From positions 1 through 64,000 of the forward strand of contig NZ_AUGZ01000005.1 of NCBI RefSeq assembly GCF_000422925.1: a stretch of DNA of 64,000 bases. Direction: 5' to 3'. Shown here one piece after another: positions 36,927 to 45,599 of this stretch. Each line of letters starts with the position of its first letter. Position 1 is the stretch's first letter. The notes beneath the pieces are model-generated. The model searched no databases. It had not been told where the DNA came from and saw only the letters and a list, made by a program, of their open reading frames with translations. A program made the position numbers and the translations under genes. The stretch is from Paludibacterium yongneupense DSM 18731. GTDB taxonomy: Bacteria > Pseudomonadota > Gammaproteobacteria > Burkholderiales > Chromobacteriaceae.

Positions 36927-37856
36927 TCATCCTTTCAAACGGGCCCGGGGGTCGAAATCGAAGGCGCGCGCAAACGCCTGGTAAGCCTGGCGCTCGCTTT
37001 CGCGCGCGGCGGGAGGGAGCACGATGGTCAATACGGCGTACAGGTCGCCGACCGTTGCAGCGGGAATCCCGCGCCCCTTCAGCCGCAGACGCTTTCCCGC
37101 CTCCGAGCCAGGCGGTATCGTCAGCCGCACGGTACCCGTCGGAGTAGGAACATCCACTGCCGCACCCAGTGCGGCCTCCCATGGAGCGAGCGGCAGATCG
37201 AGAAAGACATCGGCGCCGTCCGCACGAAACAGCGGGTGCTCGGCAAAGTCGATTTCCAGATACAGGTCACCGGCCGCGCCTCCGCCTGCACCGGGCTCGC
37301 CCTGCCCCGCCAGCCGCAGATGCTGTCCGGCACGAACACCCCGCGGGATGGCTACATCGAGCGTGCGCTCATGCAACTGCACCCGGCCTTGCGCGTTGCG
37401 TTGCGGCACTTGCATGACGATACTGCGCTGCGCGCCGCGATAGGCATCGGCCAGGTCGATCACGACTTTGGCGTGCCGGTCGCGCCCTTTTGCATGCGTG
37501 CCGCGGCCAGCCCCGGCGCGGCCGAACAGCGCTTCGAAAAAATCGCTGTATTCGCCGCTGCCCGCCGTTTCGAAACCGCTCCCGCTGAACTCGAAGCCGG
37601 CATCCCAACCGGGCGGCGGTCTGAAATCCTGCCCCGTTTTCCACTCGCTCCCCATCTGGTCGTAAGCGGCCCGCTTCTCGGGGTCCTTCAATACCGCATA
37701 CGCCTCGCCCAGCGCCTTGAAGCGGACTTCTGCGTCGGCCTCTTTGCTGACATCGGGGTGAAACTTGCGCGCCAGCTTGCGGTATGCGCGTTTGATATCG
37801 TCCTGCGTCGCATCGCGCGCGACGCCTAGCGTCTGATAGTAGTCCTGGAATTGCAT
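36927..37856 (-). CDS. cbpA: Curved DNA-binding protein CbpA (J-domain cochaperone)
   Basis: 309 aa from MQFQDYYQTLGV. The J domain carries the HPD triad in KFHPDVSKE (about residue 33), followed by a Gly/Phe segment and two C-terminal beta substrate-binding domains (IPRGVRAGQHLRLAGQGEPG and IPPGSEAGKRLRLKGRGIP). There is no zinc-finger domain, separating it from DnaJ. CbpA partners DnaK and binds curved DNA in E. coli. The downstream cbpM gene encodes its specific inhibitor. Confidence 0.93.
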   Translation of the reverse strand: MQFQDYYQTLGVARDATQDDIKRAYRKLARKFHPDVSKEADAEVRFKALGEAYAVLKDPEKRAAYDQMGSEWKTGQDFRPPPGWDAGFEFSGSGFETAGSGEYSDFFEALFGRAGAGRGTHAKGRDRHAKVVIDLADAYRGAQRSIVMQVPQRNAQGRVQLHERTLDVAIPRGVRAGQHLRLAGQGEPGAGGGAAGDLYLEIDFAEHPLFRADGADVFLDLPLAPWEAALGAAVDVPTPTGTVRLTIPPGSEAGKRLRLKGRGIPAATVGDLYAVLTIVLPPAARESERQAYQAFARAFDFDPRARLKG

Positions 37857-38260
37857 GATGCGGGCCTCGTCATATTGACTGCCGGACGTCAGATGATATG
37901 TCCGGGAAACTCCCACACAGAATAGTCATACGAAGCAATCGCCCCTGCGACAGCGATACACCACGTGGACAGCGTCCTCCTATAGTGCACCCCTTGCGCC
38001 TTTTTCTCTAGAAACAGGGAGGCCATTTTCGCGACAAACACCCTGGTCGAGCCAGGTGCGGCATTTTGTCGCAGCCTGCCGTATGGGCCGGCACCGACCC
38101 GCGCCGCTGCCCGGCTCGCCGGCACTCGCTCCTGCGCCGCCGATTCGCCGTCCGCGTTTGCGCTGAGTCAAGTCAAGGGGCCATTGGGCAGCGTCAGAGG
38201 CTGGTTCTTCCTCACGCGACATGTTAGATTGCGAACGATTCCCATTCCCCCGGAGCTTAC
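37857..38260. other. Intergenic region between divergent cbpA and feoA
   Basis: 404 bp without a convincing gene. Immediately before feoA there is a GCGAACGATTCCCATTCC stretch resembling a degenerate Fur-type site, and the feoA ribosome binding site CGGAG. A short minus-strand reading frame (about 45-78 codons at 37889-38125) has no recognisable similarity and is not called. Confidence 0.5.
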
Positions 38261-38503
38261 ATGTACCTGTCTGACTTGCCAAAAGGAGCCGCGGCGACGG
38301 TCGAACACGTCGAAGACGCCACGGCATCCGATGCCATCGCCCAGCGTCTGCGCGACCTGGGTTTTGTCCACGGCGAGCCCGTCCGCATCGTGACGCACGC
38401 TCCCTGGGGAGGCGATCCGCTGCTCGTGCAAATCGGCTCGACACGCTTCGCGTTGCGGCGACGCGAAGCGCGTCGCATCGTCGTCAGCAAGGAGGCCGCA
38501 TGA
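38261..38503 (+). CDS. feoA: Ferrous iron transport protein A
   Basis: 80 aa, an SH3-like small protein starting MYLSDLPKGAAATVEHV and containing RLRDLGFVHGEPVRI, the standard FeoA pattern. It is thought to modulate FeoB. A CGGAG ribosome binding site lies eight nt before ATG. Its stop overlaps the feoB start (ATGA). A weak Fur-like sequence just upstream fits iron regulation but is not conclusive. Confidence 0.94.
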   Translation: MYLSDLPKGAAATVEHVEDATASDAIAQRLRDLGFVHGEPVRIVTHAPWGGDPLLVQIGSTRFALRRREARRIVVSKEAA

Positions 38504-40344
38504 GCACCGCCAGTTTGCGCGTCGCGCTGGTTGGCAACCCCAACTGCGGCAAGACGGCACTGTTCAACCAGCTGACCGGCGGTCGGCAGAAGGTCGCCAA
38601 CTACGCAGGCGTGACCGTGGAACGCAAGGAAGGCCGCTTCACCTCGCACTCGGGGCGGCAGGTGCAACTCCTCGACCTTCCCGGCGCCTACAGCCTGGAG
38701 GCAACGAGCCCGGACGAAAGAATCACGCGCGATGTGCTGCTCGGCCGCTACCCTGGCGAAGCGGTTCCCGACCTGATCGTCTGCGTCGCCGACGCCACCA
38801 ATCTGCGGCTGCATCTGCGTTTTGTACTGGAAGTCTGCCGTCAGGGGCGGCCGGTCGTACTGGCCTTGAACATGATGGACGCCGCGCGCAAGCGCGGCAT
38901 CGCGATCGACATCCCCGCGCTGCAGCAGCGGCTGGGACTGCCGGTGGTACAAACCGTCGCGGTCAAGCGCGGCGGCGCACAGGCTCTGATCGAGCTGGTG
39001 GACGGGTATGTCATACCCGCAGCGATACCGCATGAAAGCCCCGCCCCCGCCTCCGATCTGCATGCCGAAGTCCGAAGCCTGCTGGCCGCGACGGTGACGA
39101 TGCCGCGCGCCACCGACTCGACCGACGATGCGATCGATCGCTGGGCGCTGCACCCGGTGTTCGGACTGGCGATCCTGGCACTGGTCATGTTTCTGGTATT
39201 TCAGGCCGTGTACTCGATAGGCAAGCCGATGACAGATGCGATAGGCGACGGGGTAGGCTGGATAGGCGGCCTGGCAGGCGGCGTGCTGCCGGACGGCCCC
39301 TTGCGCGGCCTCGTCAGCGACGGACTGTTCGGCGGCCTGGGCACGGTACTCGGCTTTCTACCGGAAATCCTCGTGCTGTTCCTGTTCATCATTGTTCTGG
39401 AAGAGTCCGGCTACCTGCCTCGCGCCGCCTTCCTGCTCGACCGCCTGATGGTGTCCGTCGGCCTCACCGGCCGTTCGTTCATTCCGCTGCTATCAAGCTT
39501 CGCCTGCGCGATTCCCGGCGTCATGGGCACCCGCAGCATCACCGACCCGCGCGACAGGCTGGTGACCATGATGGTGGCCCCGCTGATGACCTGCTCTGCC
39601 CGGTTGCCGGTCTATGCCTTGCTGATCGGCGCCTTCATCCCGGCACACCGCCAGATCATGGGACTGTTCAATCTTCAGGGCCTGGTACTGTTTCTGCTGT
39701 ACGCGCTGGGCATCGTCGGAGCGATGGCCGTCGGCTGGGTGCTGAAGCGCAGCCACCGCGACAAGACCGAACACGCGCTGATGATGGAATTACCCTCCTA
39801 CCGCTTGCCGAAAGCACGCGACATCGCGATCGGACTATGGGAACGCGGCACGATCTTCCTCAAACGCCTGACCGGCGTGATTCTGGCCCTGACCGTGCTG
39901 ATGTGGGTGCTGTCGACCTTTCCGGCTCCGCCGGCAGGCGCGGTCGGCCCCGCCATCGACTACAGTTTTGCCGGCTATATCGGTCGTGCACTGCAGCACC
40001 TGTTCGCCCCGCTCGGTTTCAACTGGCAGATCAGCCTGTCGTTGATCCCCGCCTTTGCCGCCAGGGAAACCGCCGTCGCCGCACTCGCCACGGTATACGC
40101 CGTCAGCGGAGGCGATGCCAACACGGCCGGGCTCGGCCAGGCGCTGACCGCCCATATCACGCTGGCGAGTTCGATCTCCCTGATGGTCTGGTTCGCCTTT
40201 GCTCCGCAATGCATGTCGACCCTGGCCGTCATTCGCCGCGAAACGCAGTCCTGGCGCACGGTCGCGCTGTCCTTCTCTTACATGTTCGTCCTGGCCTATG
40301 CGGCGTCTTTGCTGACCTACCATCTCGTGGAGTGGTTCTCATGA
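38500..40344 (+). CDS. feoB: Ferrous iron transporter FeoB
   Basis: 614 aa, shorter than E. coli FeoB (773) but within the beta/gamma range. The N-terminal G domain has GNPNCGKTALFNQLTG (G1), a Thr in the ANYAGVTVERKEG switch, DLPGAYSL (G3) and NMMDAA (G4). The membrane part carries the gate motifs SFACAIPGVMGTRSI and SLIPAFAARETAVAALATVYA. It imports Fe2+ across the inner membrane. It overlaps feoA and the downstream small gene by 4 bp each, a three-gene coupled operon. feoC is absent. Confidence 0.96.
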   Translation: MSTASLRVALVGNPNCGKTALFNQLTGGRQKVANYAGVTVERKEGRFTSHSGRQVQLLDLPGAYSLEATSPDERITRDVLLGRYPGEAVPDLIVCVADATNLRLHLRFVLEVCRQGRPVVLALNMMDAARKRGIAIDIPALQQRLGLPVVQTVAVKRGGAQALIELVDGYVIPAAIPHESPAPASDLHAEVRSLLAATVTMPRATDSTDDAIDRWALHPVFGLAILALVMFLVFQAVYSIGKPMTDAIGDGVGWIGGLAGGVLPDGPLRGLVSDGLFGGLGTVLGFLPEILVLFLFIIVLEESGYLPRAAFLLDRLMVSVGLTGRSFIPLLSSFACAIPGVMGTRSITDPRDRLVTMMVAPLMTCSARLPVYALLIGAFIPAHRQIMGLFNLQGLVLFLLYALGIVGAMAVGWVLKRSHRDKTEHALMMELPSYRLPKARDIAIGLWERGTIFLKRLTGVILALTVLMWVLSTFPAPPAGAVGPAIDYSFAGYIGRALQHLFAPLGFNWQISLSLIPAFAARETAVAALATVYAVSGGDANTAGLGQALTAHITLASSISLMVWFAFAPQCMSTLAVIRRETQSWRTVALSFSYMFVLAYAASLLTYHLVEWFS

Positions 40345-40637
40345 AATCCGGCCTGCTACTGCAATATGTCCTGCTGGCGCTGCTCGTCATCGCGTGCACG
40401 CTCCAACTGGTGCGCAAGCTGGCGCCAGGCGCAACGCAACGCTGGCTGCGCACGGCCGCCAGCGCCTGCGCACGCCGGGGCCATGTCCGCGCGGCGCGCA
40501 TGCTCGAGCATCTGCGGCGCGGCGGAGAATCGGGTGGACACTGCGGCGACGGCTGCAGCAGCTGCGGCAGCTGCGGCTCCGGCAAAGCCGAACAGACGCA
40601 AAGGATAGCGGCACCTGCTGCGCGCCCGCGCCCTTGA
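40341..40637 (+). CDS. Small Cys-rich membrane protein associated with FeoB (DUF6587-like)
   Basis: 98 aa. One N-terminal membrane helix (LLLQYVLLALLVIACTLQLV) precedes a basic region. The chain then has a Gly/Cys cluster HCGDGCSSCGSCGSG near residues 67-81. It overlaps feoB as ATGA. FeoB-associated Cys-rich proteins with this helix-plus-cluster layout occur in several betaproteobacteria in place of FeoC; the Cys may bind iron or an Fe-S cluster. The family name is from memory and should be confirmed. Confidence 0.75.
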   Translation: MKSGLLLQYVLLALLVIACTLQLVRKLAPGATQRWLRTAASACARRGHVRAARMLEHLRRGGESGGHCGDGCSSCGSCGSGKAEQTQRIAAPAARPRP

Positions 40638-40784
40638 TGGCCGCCGCCTGGCCAAGCCGGGGCGCACTCGTTCTGGGGTGCGCCTGGTACCAAAGTGCAG
40701 TATTCATTTTCGATAAGATATGTAAAATGTTGTTCGAAGACCTGTAAAAGAACATCATCAACTAACAAATCGAAAAGGAAAACC

Positions 40785-41552
40785 ATGCGCCTTTTTCCGG
40801 CACTGGCGGCTGCGCTATCGGCCCTGACCGTACTCCCCGCATCGGCAACCGTTTTTGGCGGCAACTCCGTGAACCTCGTCGGTTCGGCCGCCCTGCTCGG
40901 CAACGGCAATCTGCAACTGGTCAACGATGCGAATTACGAAGCCGGCGCCGCGTGGATCACGGCACCGCTATCGACGGCAAGCTCGTTTACCAGCACGTAT
41001 TCTTTCAGCCTCAGCAGCCCTTTCGCCGGCAGCCGAAGCATGGCTGACGGCTTTGCCTTCGCCTTGCAGGGCATCGGCAACACGGTCGTAGGCGGCAACG
41101 GGGGCAATATCGGCTACACCGGGCTGCACGCGGTGGGCTCGGTCATTCAGAGCTGGGGCAACAATACCGCCGGCATCAATACCGACGGCAATGCCTATGA
41201 CACCAAAGCCGCGCCGGCCAATCTCGGGCATGCGAGCCTGGTTACCGGCACCGAAACGGTCAGCTACAATGCCGTGAGCCACCTGCTGAGCATGAATGGC
41301 GTTCTGACCGTCGACGGCGTCAGCTACACCATCAGCGACAACGCCTCGATCAATCTGGCGACCCGCTTCGGCTCGTTCATGTACGCGGGCTTCACCGCCG
41401 CCACCGGCGGCAGCTTCGCCGACGAACGGATCACCAGCTTTTCCATCTCGCCGGTTCCCGAACCCGAGACCTATGCACTGATGATGAGCAGCATGGGCAT
41501 GATAGGCGCACTGGCCCGTCTACGTTCGCGCAAGAAAAAACAGCAGGCCTGA
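40785..41552 (+). CDS. PEP-CTERM protein with L-type lectin-like domain
   Basis: 255 aa from MRLFPALAAALSALT, following AAAAGGAAAACC. The signal peptide ends near PASA (residue about 22). The mature beta-rich domain resembles bacterial legume-lectin folds: LVGSAALLGNGNLQLVND, then ADGFAFALQGIGN with the G-GxxIGYTGL strand. The C terminus is a clear sorting tag: VPEPETYALMM, a hydrophobic helix, then RLRSRKKKQQ. PEP-CTERM proteins are cut and anchored by an exosortase and usually serve exopolysaccharide-linked surfaces. No exosortase gene lies in the window. Confidence 0.88.
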   Translation: MRLFPALAAALSALTVLPASATVFGGNSVNLVGSAALLGNGNLQLVNDANYEAGAAWITAPLSTASSFTSTYSFSLSSPFAGSRSMADGFAFALQGIGNTVVGGNGGNIGYTGLHAVGSVIQSWGNNTAGINTDGNAYDTKAAPANLGHASLVTGTETVSYNAVSHLLSMNGVLTVDGVSYTISDNASINLATRFGSFMYAGFTAATGGSFADERITSFSISPVPEPETYALMMSSMGMIGALARLRSRKKKQQA

Positions 41553-41574
41553 CCGCCACCGGGCCGGCCGGGTC

Positions 41575-42198
41575 TCAGGGCGCGCCCTGAGGCCCGTTCG
41601 CGACGAAGCCCGGCCGCGCATGCAGGCGCTGGTAATAATCCCGCACCGCGCCGAACTCCGGTTTGTCGAATGGCGTCTGGTACCAGCGGTGGACCGAAAG
41701 GCCGAGCACGATATCGGCCAGGGTAAAAGCCGCACCGACGGCATGGGCGCCCGTCGCCGCCAACTGTGCATCCAGAATCGCCATCGCCTCTTGCCAGCGC
41801 GCGAGGCTCGATGCGATCTGTGCCTCATCCCTATGATCGGGACTTTGCCGCACCAGGGCATGAAAAGCATAACTGGCGGCAGCCCCCAGTGTTCCGGCCT
41901 GCCAGTCCATCCACTGTTCGACCAGGGCTCCCTGCCGCCAATCGACGGGCAACAGATCATCGCGGCCGCGCGAACGGGCGAGATACCGGCAGATCGCATT
42001 GGATTCCCATAGCACGAAATCCCCGTCGACAAGAACGGGGATCAGCCCGTTCGGATTCAAGCGCAAGAATTCCGCCTCCCGCGTCGAACGATAGCCGCGC
42101 CCCCAGTCTTCCCTCACATGCTCGATGCCGATTTCGGCGCAGGTCCACAGAACCTTGCGCACATTGATCGATGTCGCCCTGCCCAATATCCTGAGCAT
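41575..42198 (-). CDS. Glutathione S-transferase family protein
   Basis: 207 aa. The thioredoxin-like N-domain has SINVRKVLWTCAEIGIEH, NPNGLIPVLVDGDFVLWES (the cis-Pro and Glu-Ser glutathione contact) and AICRYLA, followed by an all-helical C-domain. AAGGGGAAGG precedes the ATG. Class and substrate cannot be set from sequence alone. It is convergent with the PEP-CTERM gene 22 bp away. Confidence 0.92.
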   Translation of the reverse strand: MLRILGRATSINVRKVLWTCAEIGIEHVREDWGRGYRSTREAEFLRLNPNGLIPVLVDGDFVLWESNAICRYLARSRGRDDLLPVDWRQGALVEQWMDWQAGTLGAAASYAFHALVRQSPDHRDEAQIASSLARWQEAMAILDAQLAATGAHAVGAAFTLADIVLGLSVHRWYQTPFDKPEFGAVRDYYQRLHARPGFVANGPQGAP

Positions 42199-42335
42199 TC
42201 CTTCCCCTTTCGCCTTTAATGGCGCGCATGCACGCCCTCGATTCTGCTTCAGGATGCCTTCGCCTCGGCGCGCAGCCGGTATACGGACTCGCTGGCCGAA
42301 TCATGGAATACGCGGCAATCATCCGAGGCCGACGT

Positions 42336-43190
42336 TCAAACCCGGATCGTCCCGTCAATCACCGTCACGCTATGGCCGCCGATCCAGGGTTGCCCGTCGA
42401 CGTATTCGACCGATAGCCGCCCATCGCGCTGCAAGCACGTGCCCTGGCGCACCCGGTAGCCGCCAGCCAACGGGCCGTCCCGGGCCAGCAACACCCTGGC
42501 AATGCAGGCATTGGCACTGCCGGTCACCGGGTCTTCGACCCCCTGTCCGTCTTCGACATACAGCGCCCGGACTTCATAGTCTGCCGGACCGCCGCCGGCA
42601 TGCCTGCCGTAGAGGGCGAGGCCATCGACGCCCGCCCCCGCGCACAGCGCGTCGAGCGCGTTGACGTCGACCCGGGCCCCGAGGCAGGCGGTGGCCGATT
42701 CCAGCGCGACAGCCAGCCAGCGAATGCCCATGTCGACCACAGCGGCCTCGCCCGCCCCGGGCAGCGCGGCATCGAGCAACGCCCGCCCGCCTGCCGACAG
42801 CCCGGACTGATGGCCGGGCGGCGCCAGAAAGGCCAGCGAACCGTCACCGGGCCGGTCGACCGCGACCAGGCCGACTCCGCACTGCTGCACGAGCCGGCCC
42901 GGGTTCCTCGGCTGCAAGCCGGACTCGAGCAAGGCATGAGCGGTGCCCAGTGTCGGATGCCCGGCAAAAGGGAATTCCCGGGACGGGGTAAAGATCCGCA
43001 CCCGGTAGTCTGCCGCAGGATCGGTCGGGGGCAGGACGAACGTCGTCTCGGACAAATGCGTCCACCGTGCAATCGCTTGCATCTGTGCATCGTCCAGCCC
43101 CTCGGCATCGAGGACGACGGCCAGCGGATTGCCGAGCAGCGGCACACGCGTAAAAACATCGACCTGCTTAAAATGCCGGGATGGCGGCAT
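42336..43190 (-). CDS. PhzF family isomerase-like protein
   Basis: 284 aa. DVFTRVPLLGNPLAVVLDAEGL at the N terminus and TFVLPP, FTPSREFPFAGHPTLGTAHAL in the first half are PhzF signatures. GSANACIARVLL and RQGTCLQRDGRL mark the second half. PhzF of pseudomonads isomerises a phenazine precursor; the wide family mostly has unknown small-molecule substrates. GGAG is well spaced before the ATG. No phenazine genes are nearby, so a housekeeping role is more likely. Confidence 0.9.
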   Translation of the reverse strand: MPPSRHFKQVDVFTRVPLLGNPLAVVLDAEGLDDAQMQAIARWTHLSETTFVLPPTDPAADYRVRIFTPSREFPFAGHPTLGTAHALLESGLQPRNPGRLVQQCGVGLVAVDRPGDGSLAFLAPPGHQSGLSAGGRALLDAALPGAGEAAVVDMGIRWLAVALESATACLGARVDVNALDALCAGAGVDGLALYGRHAGGGPADYEVRALYVEDGQGVEDPVTGSANACIARVLLARDGPLAGGYRVRQGTCLQRDGRLSVEYVDGQPWIGGHSVTVIDGTIRV

Positions 43191-43389
43191 GACATGCTCC
43201 TGAATTTAGCCGTCGCGTGCAAGGCGACCAGCAACAATGGCAAACCCATGCAAGAATGACGGGATAGCGCCGTCCCCGGGCCGACAGTGGCCCGGCCATG
43301 CCCCATCGTAGCGCAACCCTGTCCGGGCGGGAACCGCCACGGCGCATGCGGGGAGGCCAGGCACAATGCCCCCCCATCCGGGCCGTCAC

Positions 43390-43870
43390 GCTTGGTGCTG
43401 CGCGTACCGCAGGCCGACGATGTGAATAGCCTGTTCGCCATTTTCGGCGACCCGCGAACTCTTCTGTTCAACCCGGCGGGGCCATGCCGCACGCGCGCCG
43501 ATGCCGAAGCGCGACTCATGGCCTGGCTCGCGCACTGGTCGGCCCACGGCTTCGGTCCCTGGGCGCTCGCGCTCGAGGAGGCCTCTCCTTCAAGACTCTC
43601 GACAGGCAGCAGAGGATCAATCCCGGCTATCGGCCCGCGCCTGACGCATGGGGCCGGGAGCTGGCGGCGGAACAAGCGGCGGCAAGCCTCCGTTTCGGCT
43701 TCTTCACGTTGCAGCGGCCGGAAATATGGGCCACGGTACGCGAAAACCGTCTGGCTTCGCGCCGCCTGCTGGAAAAAGCCGGCTTCATACGAGTGGATAG
43801 AGGCGGCGACAGTCGCGAGGGGCCGGCCAGCCTTCTCTACCGGATACGGCCCCCTCTGCCGCCGCCCCAC
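43390..43870 (+). pseudogene. Frameshifted GNAT N-acetyltransferase remnant
   Basis: Two halves of one GNAT fold lie in different frames. The first frame encodes RLVLRVPQADDVNSLFAIFG, FNPAGPCRTRADAEARLMAW and GFGPWALALEEASPS up to about 43595. The second frame, from about 43610, encodes GYRPAPDAWGRELAAE, then IWATVRENRLASRRLLEKAG and FIRV. The strand between (normally GxxGxxGL) is missing, replaced by about 30 bp of unrelated sequence. No convincing start codon precedes the first half. It looks like a decayed ribosomal-type acetyltransferase. Confidence 0.8.
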
Positions 43871-44034
43871 AGGAGCCCTGCCTTCGCTTGCCGTTTGCGA
43901 CGCCGCCGTCAGGCACGAACGCACCGCCGTGACCGTAGGAATGCCGGAGAGCTGAATCCGGCTTGGGCATGACTCCCCATCCGCGTTATGATTGATACTC
44001 CGATTCGCGTAACCGTGACTCAAGGGGCACAAAA

Positions 44035-45228
44035 GTGGAATTATCCAAGCGTGTATTGTCCATCAATGAATCTCCGACCCTCGCCATCAACGCCAAGGCG
44101 CAGAAGCTGAAAGCCGATGGCCGAGACGTTATCATCCTGGCGGCAGGGGAACCCGATTTCGATACCCCGCAGCACATCAAGGATGCCGCCATCGGCGCCA
44201 TCAACCGCGGCTTCACCAAATACACCCCCGTTTCCGGCACCCCCTCGCTCAAGCAGGCCGTGATCGCGAAATTCAAACGCGACAACGGCGTCGAGTTCAC
44301 CGCCCGTCAGATACTGGTGTCGGTCGGCGGCAAGCAGAGTTTCTTCAATCTGTGCATGGCCTTCATCAACGAAGGCGACGAAGTCATCATCCCCGCCCCC
44401 TACTGGGTTTCCTACCCGGACATCGTCCTGCTCGCCGAAGGCCGTCCCGTCATCGTCGAGTGCGGTATCGAGCAGGGTTTCAAACTCGACGCCGCCCAGC
44501 TCGAAGCCGCGATCACGCCACAGACGCGCCTGCTGGTACTCAACAGCCCGTCCAATCCGACCGGAGCGGTGTATACGCTGGCCGAGCTGCAAGCGCTTGC
44601 CACCGTCCTCAAGCGCCACCCGCAGGTGTTTGTGGCCTCCGACGACATGTACGAGCACGTACTGCTCGGCGACACCCGCTTCTACAACATTCTCAATGCT
44701 GCGCCCGAGCTTGCCGAACGCGTGATTTTGCTCAATGGCGTCTCCAAGGCCTACTCGATGACGGGCTGGCGCATCGGTTACGCCGGCGGTCCGGAATGGC
44801 TGATCAAGGCGATGGAGAATATCCAGTCGCAATCGACCTCGAACCCGACGTCGATTTCGCAAGTCGCAGCTGAAGCCGCCCTCAATGGCGACCAGGGGTG
44901 TATCGCCCCCATGCTCGAGGCCTTCAACCAGCGCCACGATTTCGTCGTCTCCCGTTTCAATGCGATTCGCGGTCTGAAATGTCTGAGCGCAGGGGGGGCT
45001 TTTTACGCTTTTGTCGATGCGCGCGGCGCCATTGCAAACCTGTTGGCGGAAGGAAAAATAAGTGCCGGCACCGATATGGCACTGGCCGCCTATCTGCTGG
45101 AAACGCGCGATGTGGCGGTAGTCCCGGGCTCGGCCTTCGGCGCCGAAGGCTATTTCCGCATCAGCTTCGCCACCAGCATGGCCAATCTGGAAAAAGCACT
45201 GGACCGCATCGAACAGGCTCTGGCCTGA
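44035..45228 (+). CDS. Pyridoxal phosphate aminotransferase (aspartate aminotransferase, class Ib)
   Basis: 397 aa, GTG start at 44035 with AAGGGG upstream. PLP Lys238 lies in GVSKAYSMTGWRIGYAGG. PVSGTPSLKQAV, PAPYWVSYPDI and LNSPSNPTGAVY are family 1b markers, and the substrate Arg is near FRISFATS. It is likely an aspartate (or aspartate/prephenate) aminotransferase. A terminator hairpin with a T-rich tail follows its stop. Confidence 0.92.
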   Translation: MELSKRVLSINESPTLAINAKAQKLKADGRDVIILAAGEPDFDTPQHIKDAAIGAINRGFTKYTPVSGTPSLKQAVIAKFKRDNGVEFTARQILVSVGGKQSFFNLCMAFINEGDEVIIPAPYWVSYPDIVLLAEGRPVIVECGIEQGFKLDAAQLEAAITPQTRLLVLNSPSNPTGAVYTLAELQALATVLKRHPQVFVASDDMYEHVLLGDTRFYNILNAAPELAERVILLNGVSKAYSMTGWRIGYAGGPEWLIKAMENIQSQSTSNPTSISQVAAEAALNGDQGCIAPMLEAFNQRHDFVVSRFNAIRGLKCLSAGGAFYAFVDARGAIANLLAEGKISAGTDMALAAYLLETRDVAVVPGSAFGAEGYFRISFATSMANLEKALDRIEQALA

Positions 45229-45243
45229 CCAGGCAGGTCGCGT

Positions 45244-45269
45244 GCGCGGCAAGCCGCGCGGCCTTTCTT
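45244..45269 (+). terminator. Intrinsic terminator after the aminotransferase
   Basis: GCGCGGC/GCCGCGC seven-bp stem with a two-nt (effectively four-nt) loop, followed by GGCCTTTCTT. Confidence 0.75.
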
Positions 45270-45297
45270 CCCCACTTTCCGGCAGGGGGATACAATC

Positions 45298-45576
45298 ATG
45301 CGCAAATCGATCTTGCTGTTATGGCCGTCTTTTCTGATCGCGCTTCTGGCCAGCGTGGCATTTTTCTCCGTGTTCGACCCCCATGAATTAAGCCGTCACG
45401 GCGTCGTCCTTTTCAACGACGCCGTGACGGCCTATTCCTGCTTCATGCTGATTGCCTGGGGCTTCGGCGCCCTGAACAGCGCGATCGTCCTGTTCCTGAT
45501 CAAGTCACGCCAGGACATCAACGGTTTCCCGCCGCTGGACCCGCCCCAGATTGCAGACGACGACGCAGGTCCGTGA
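45298..45576 (+). CDS. Small two-helix membrane protein of unknown function
   Basis: 92 aa. Predicted membrane helices at about residues 5-26 (LLLWPSFLIALLASVAFFSV) and 44-68 (a Tyr/Ser/Cys-rich helix through GALNSAIVLFLI) with a short acidic, Pro-rich C tail. A strong GGGGG ribosome binding site precedes ATG. No family recognised. It is alone between two terminators, convergent with the SNF transporter. Confidence 0.7.
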   Translation: MRKSILLLWPSFLIALLASVAFFSVFDPHELSRHGVVLFNDAVTAYSCFMLIAWGFGALNSAIVLFLIKSRQDINGFPPLDPPQIADDDAGP

Positions 45577-45577
45577 C

Positions 45578-45595
45578 AGGGGGGACGCTCCCCCT
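45578..45595. terminator. Hairpin between convergent genes
   Basis: AGGGGG/CCCCCT six-bp stem with a six-nt loop, in the 23-bp gap between the small membrane protein and the SNF transporter. No T-run. Confidence 0.5.
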
Positions 45596-45599
45596 TGCA

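Noticed and set aside
37889-38125. 78-codon minus-strand frame between cbpA and feoA
   Set aside because: No ribosome binding site or similarity to support it.
38229-38249. Possible Fur box upstream of feoA
   Set aside because: Only a partial match to the GATAAT-type consensus, too weak to call as a site though iron regulation is expected.
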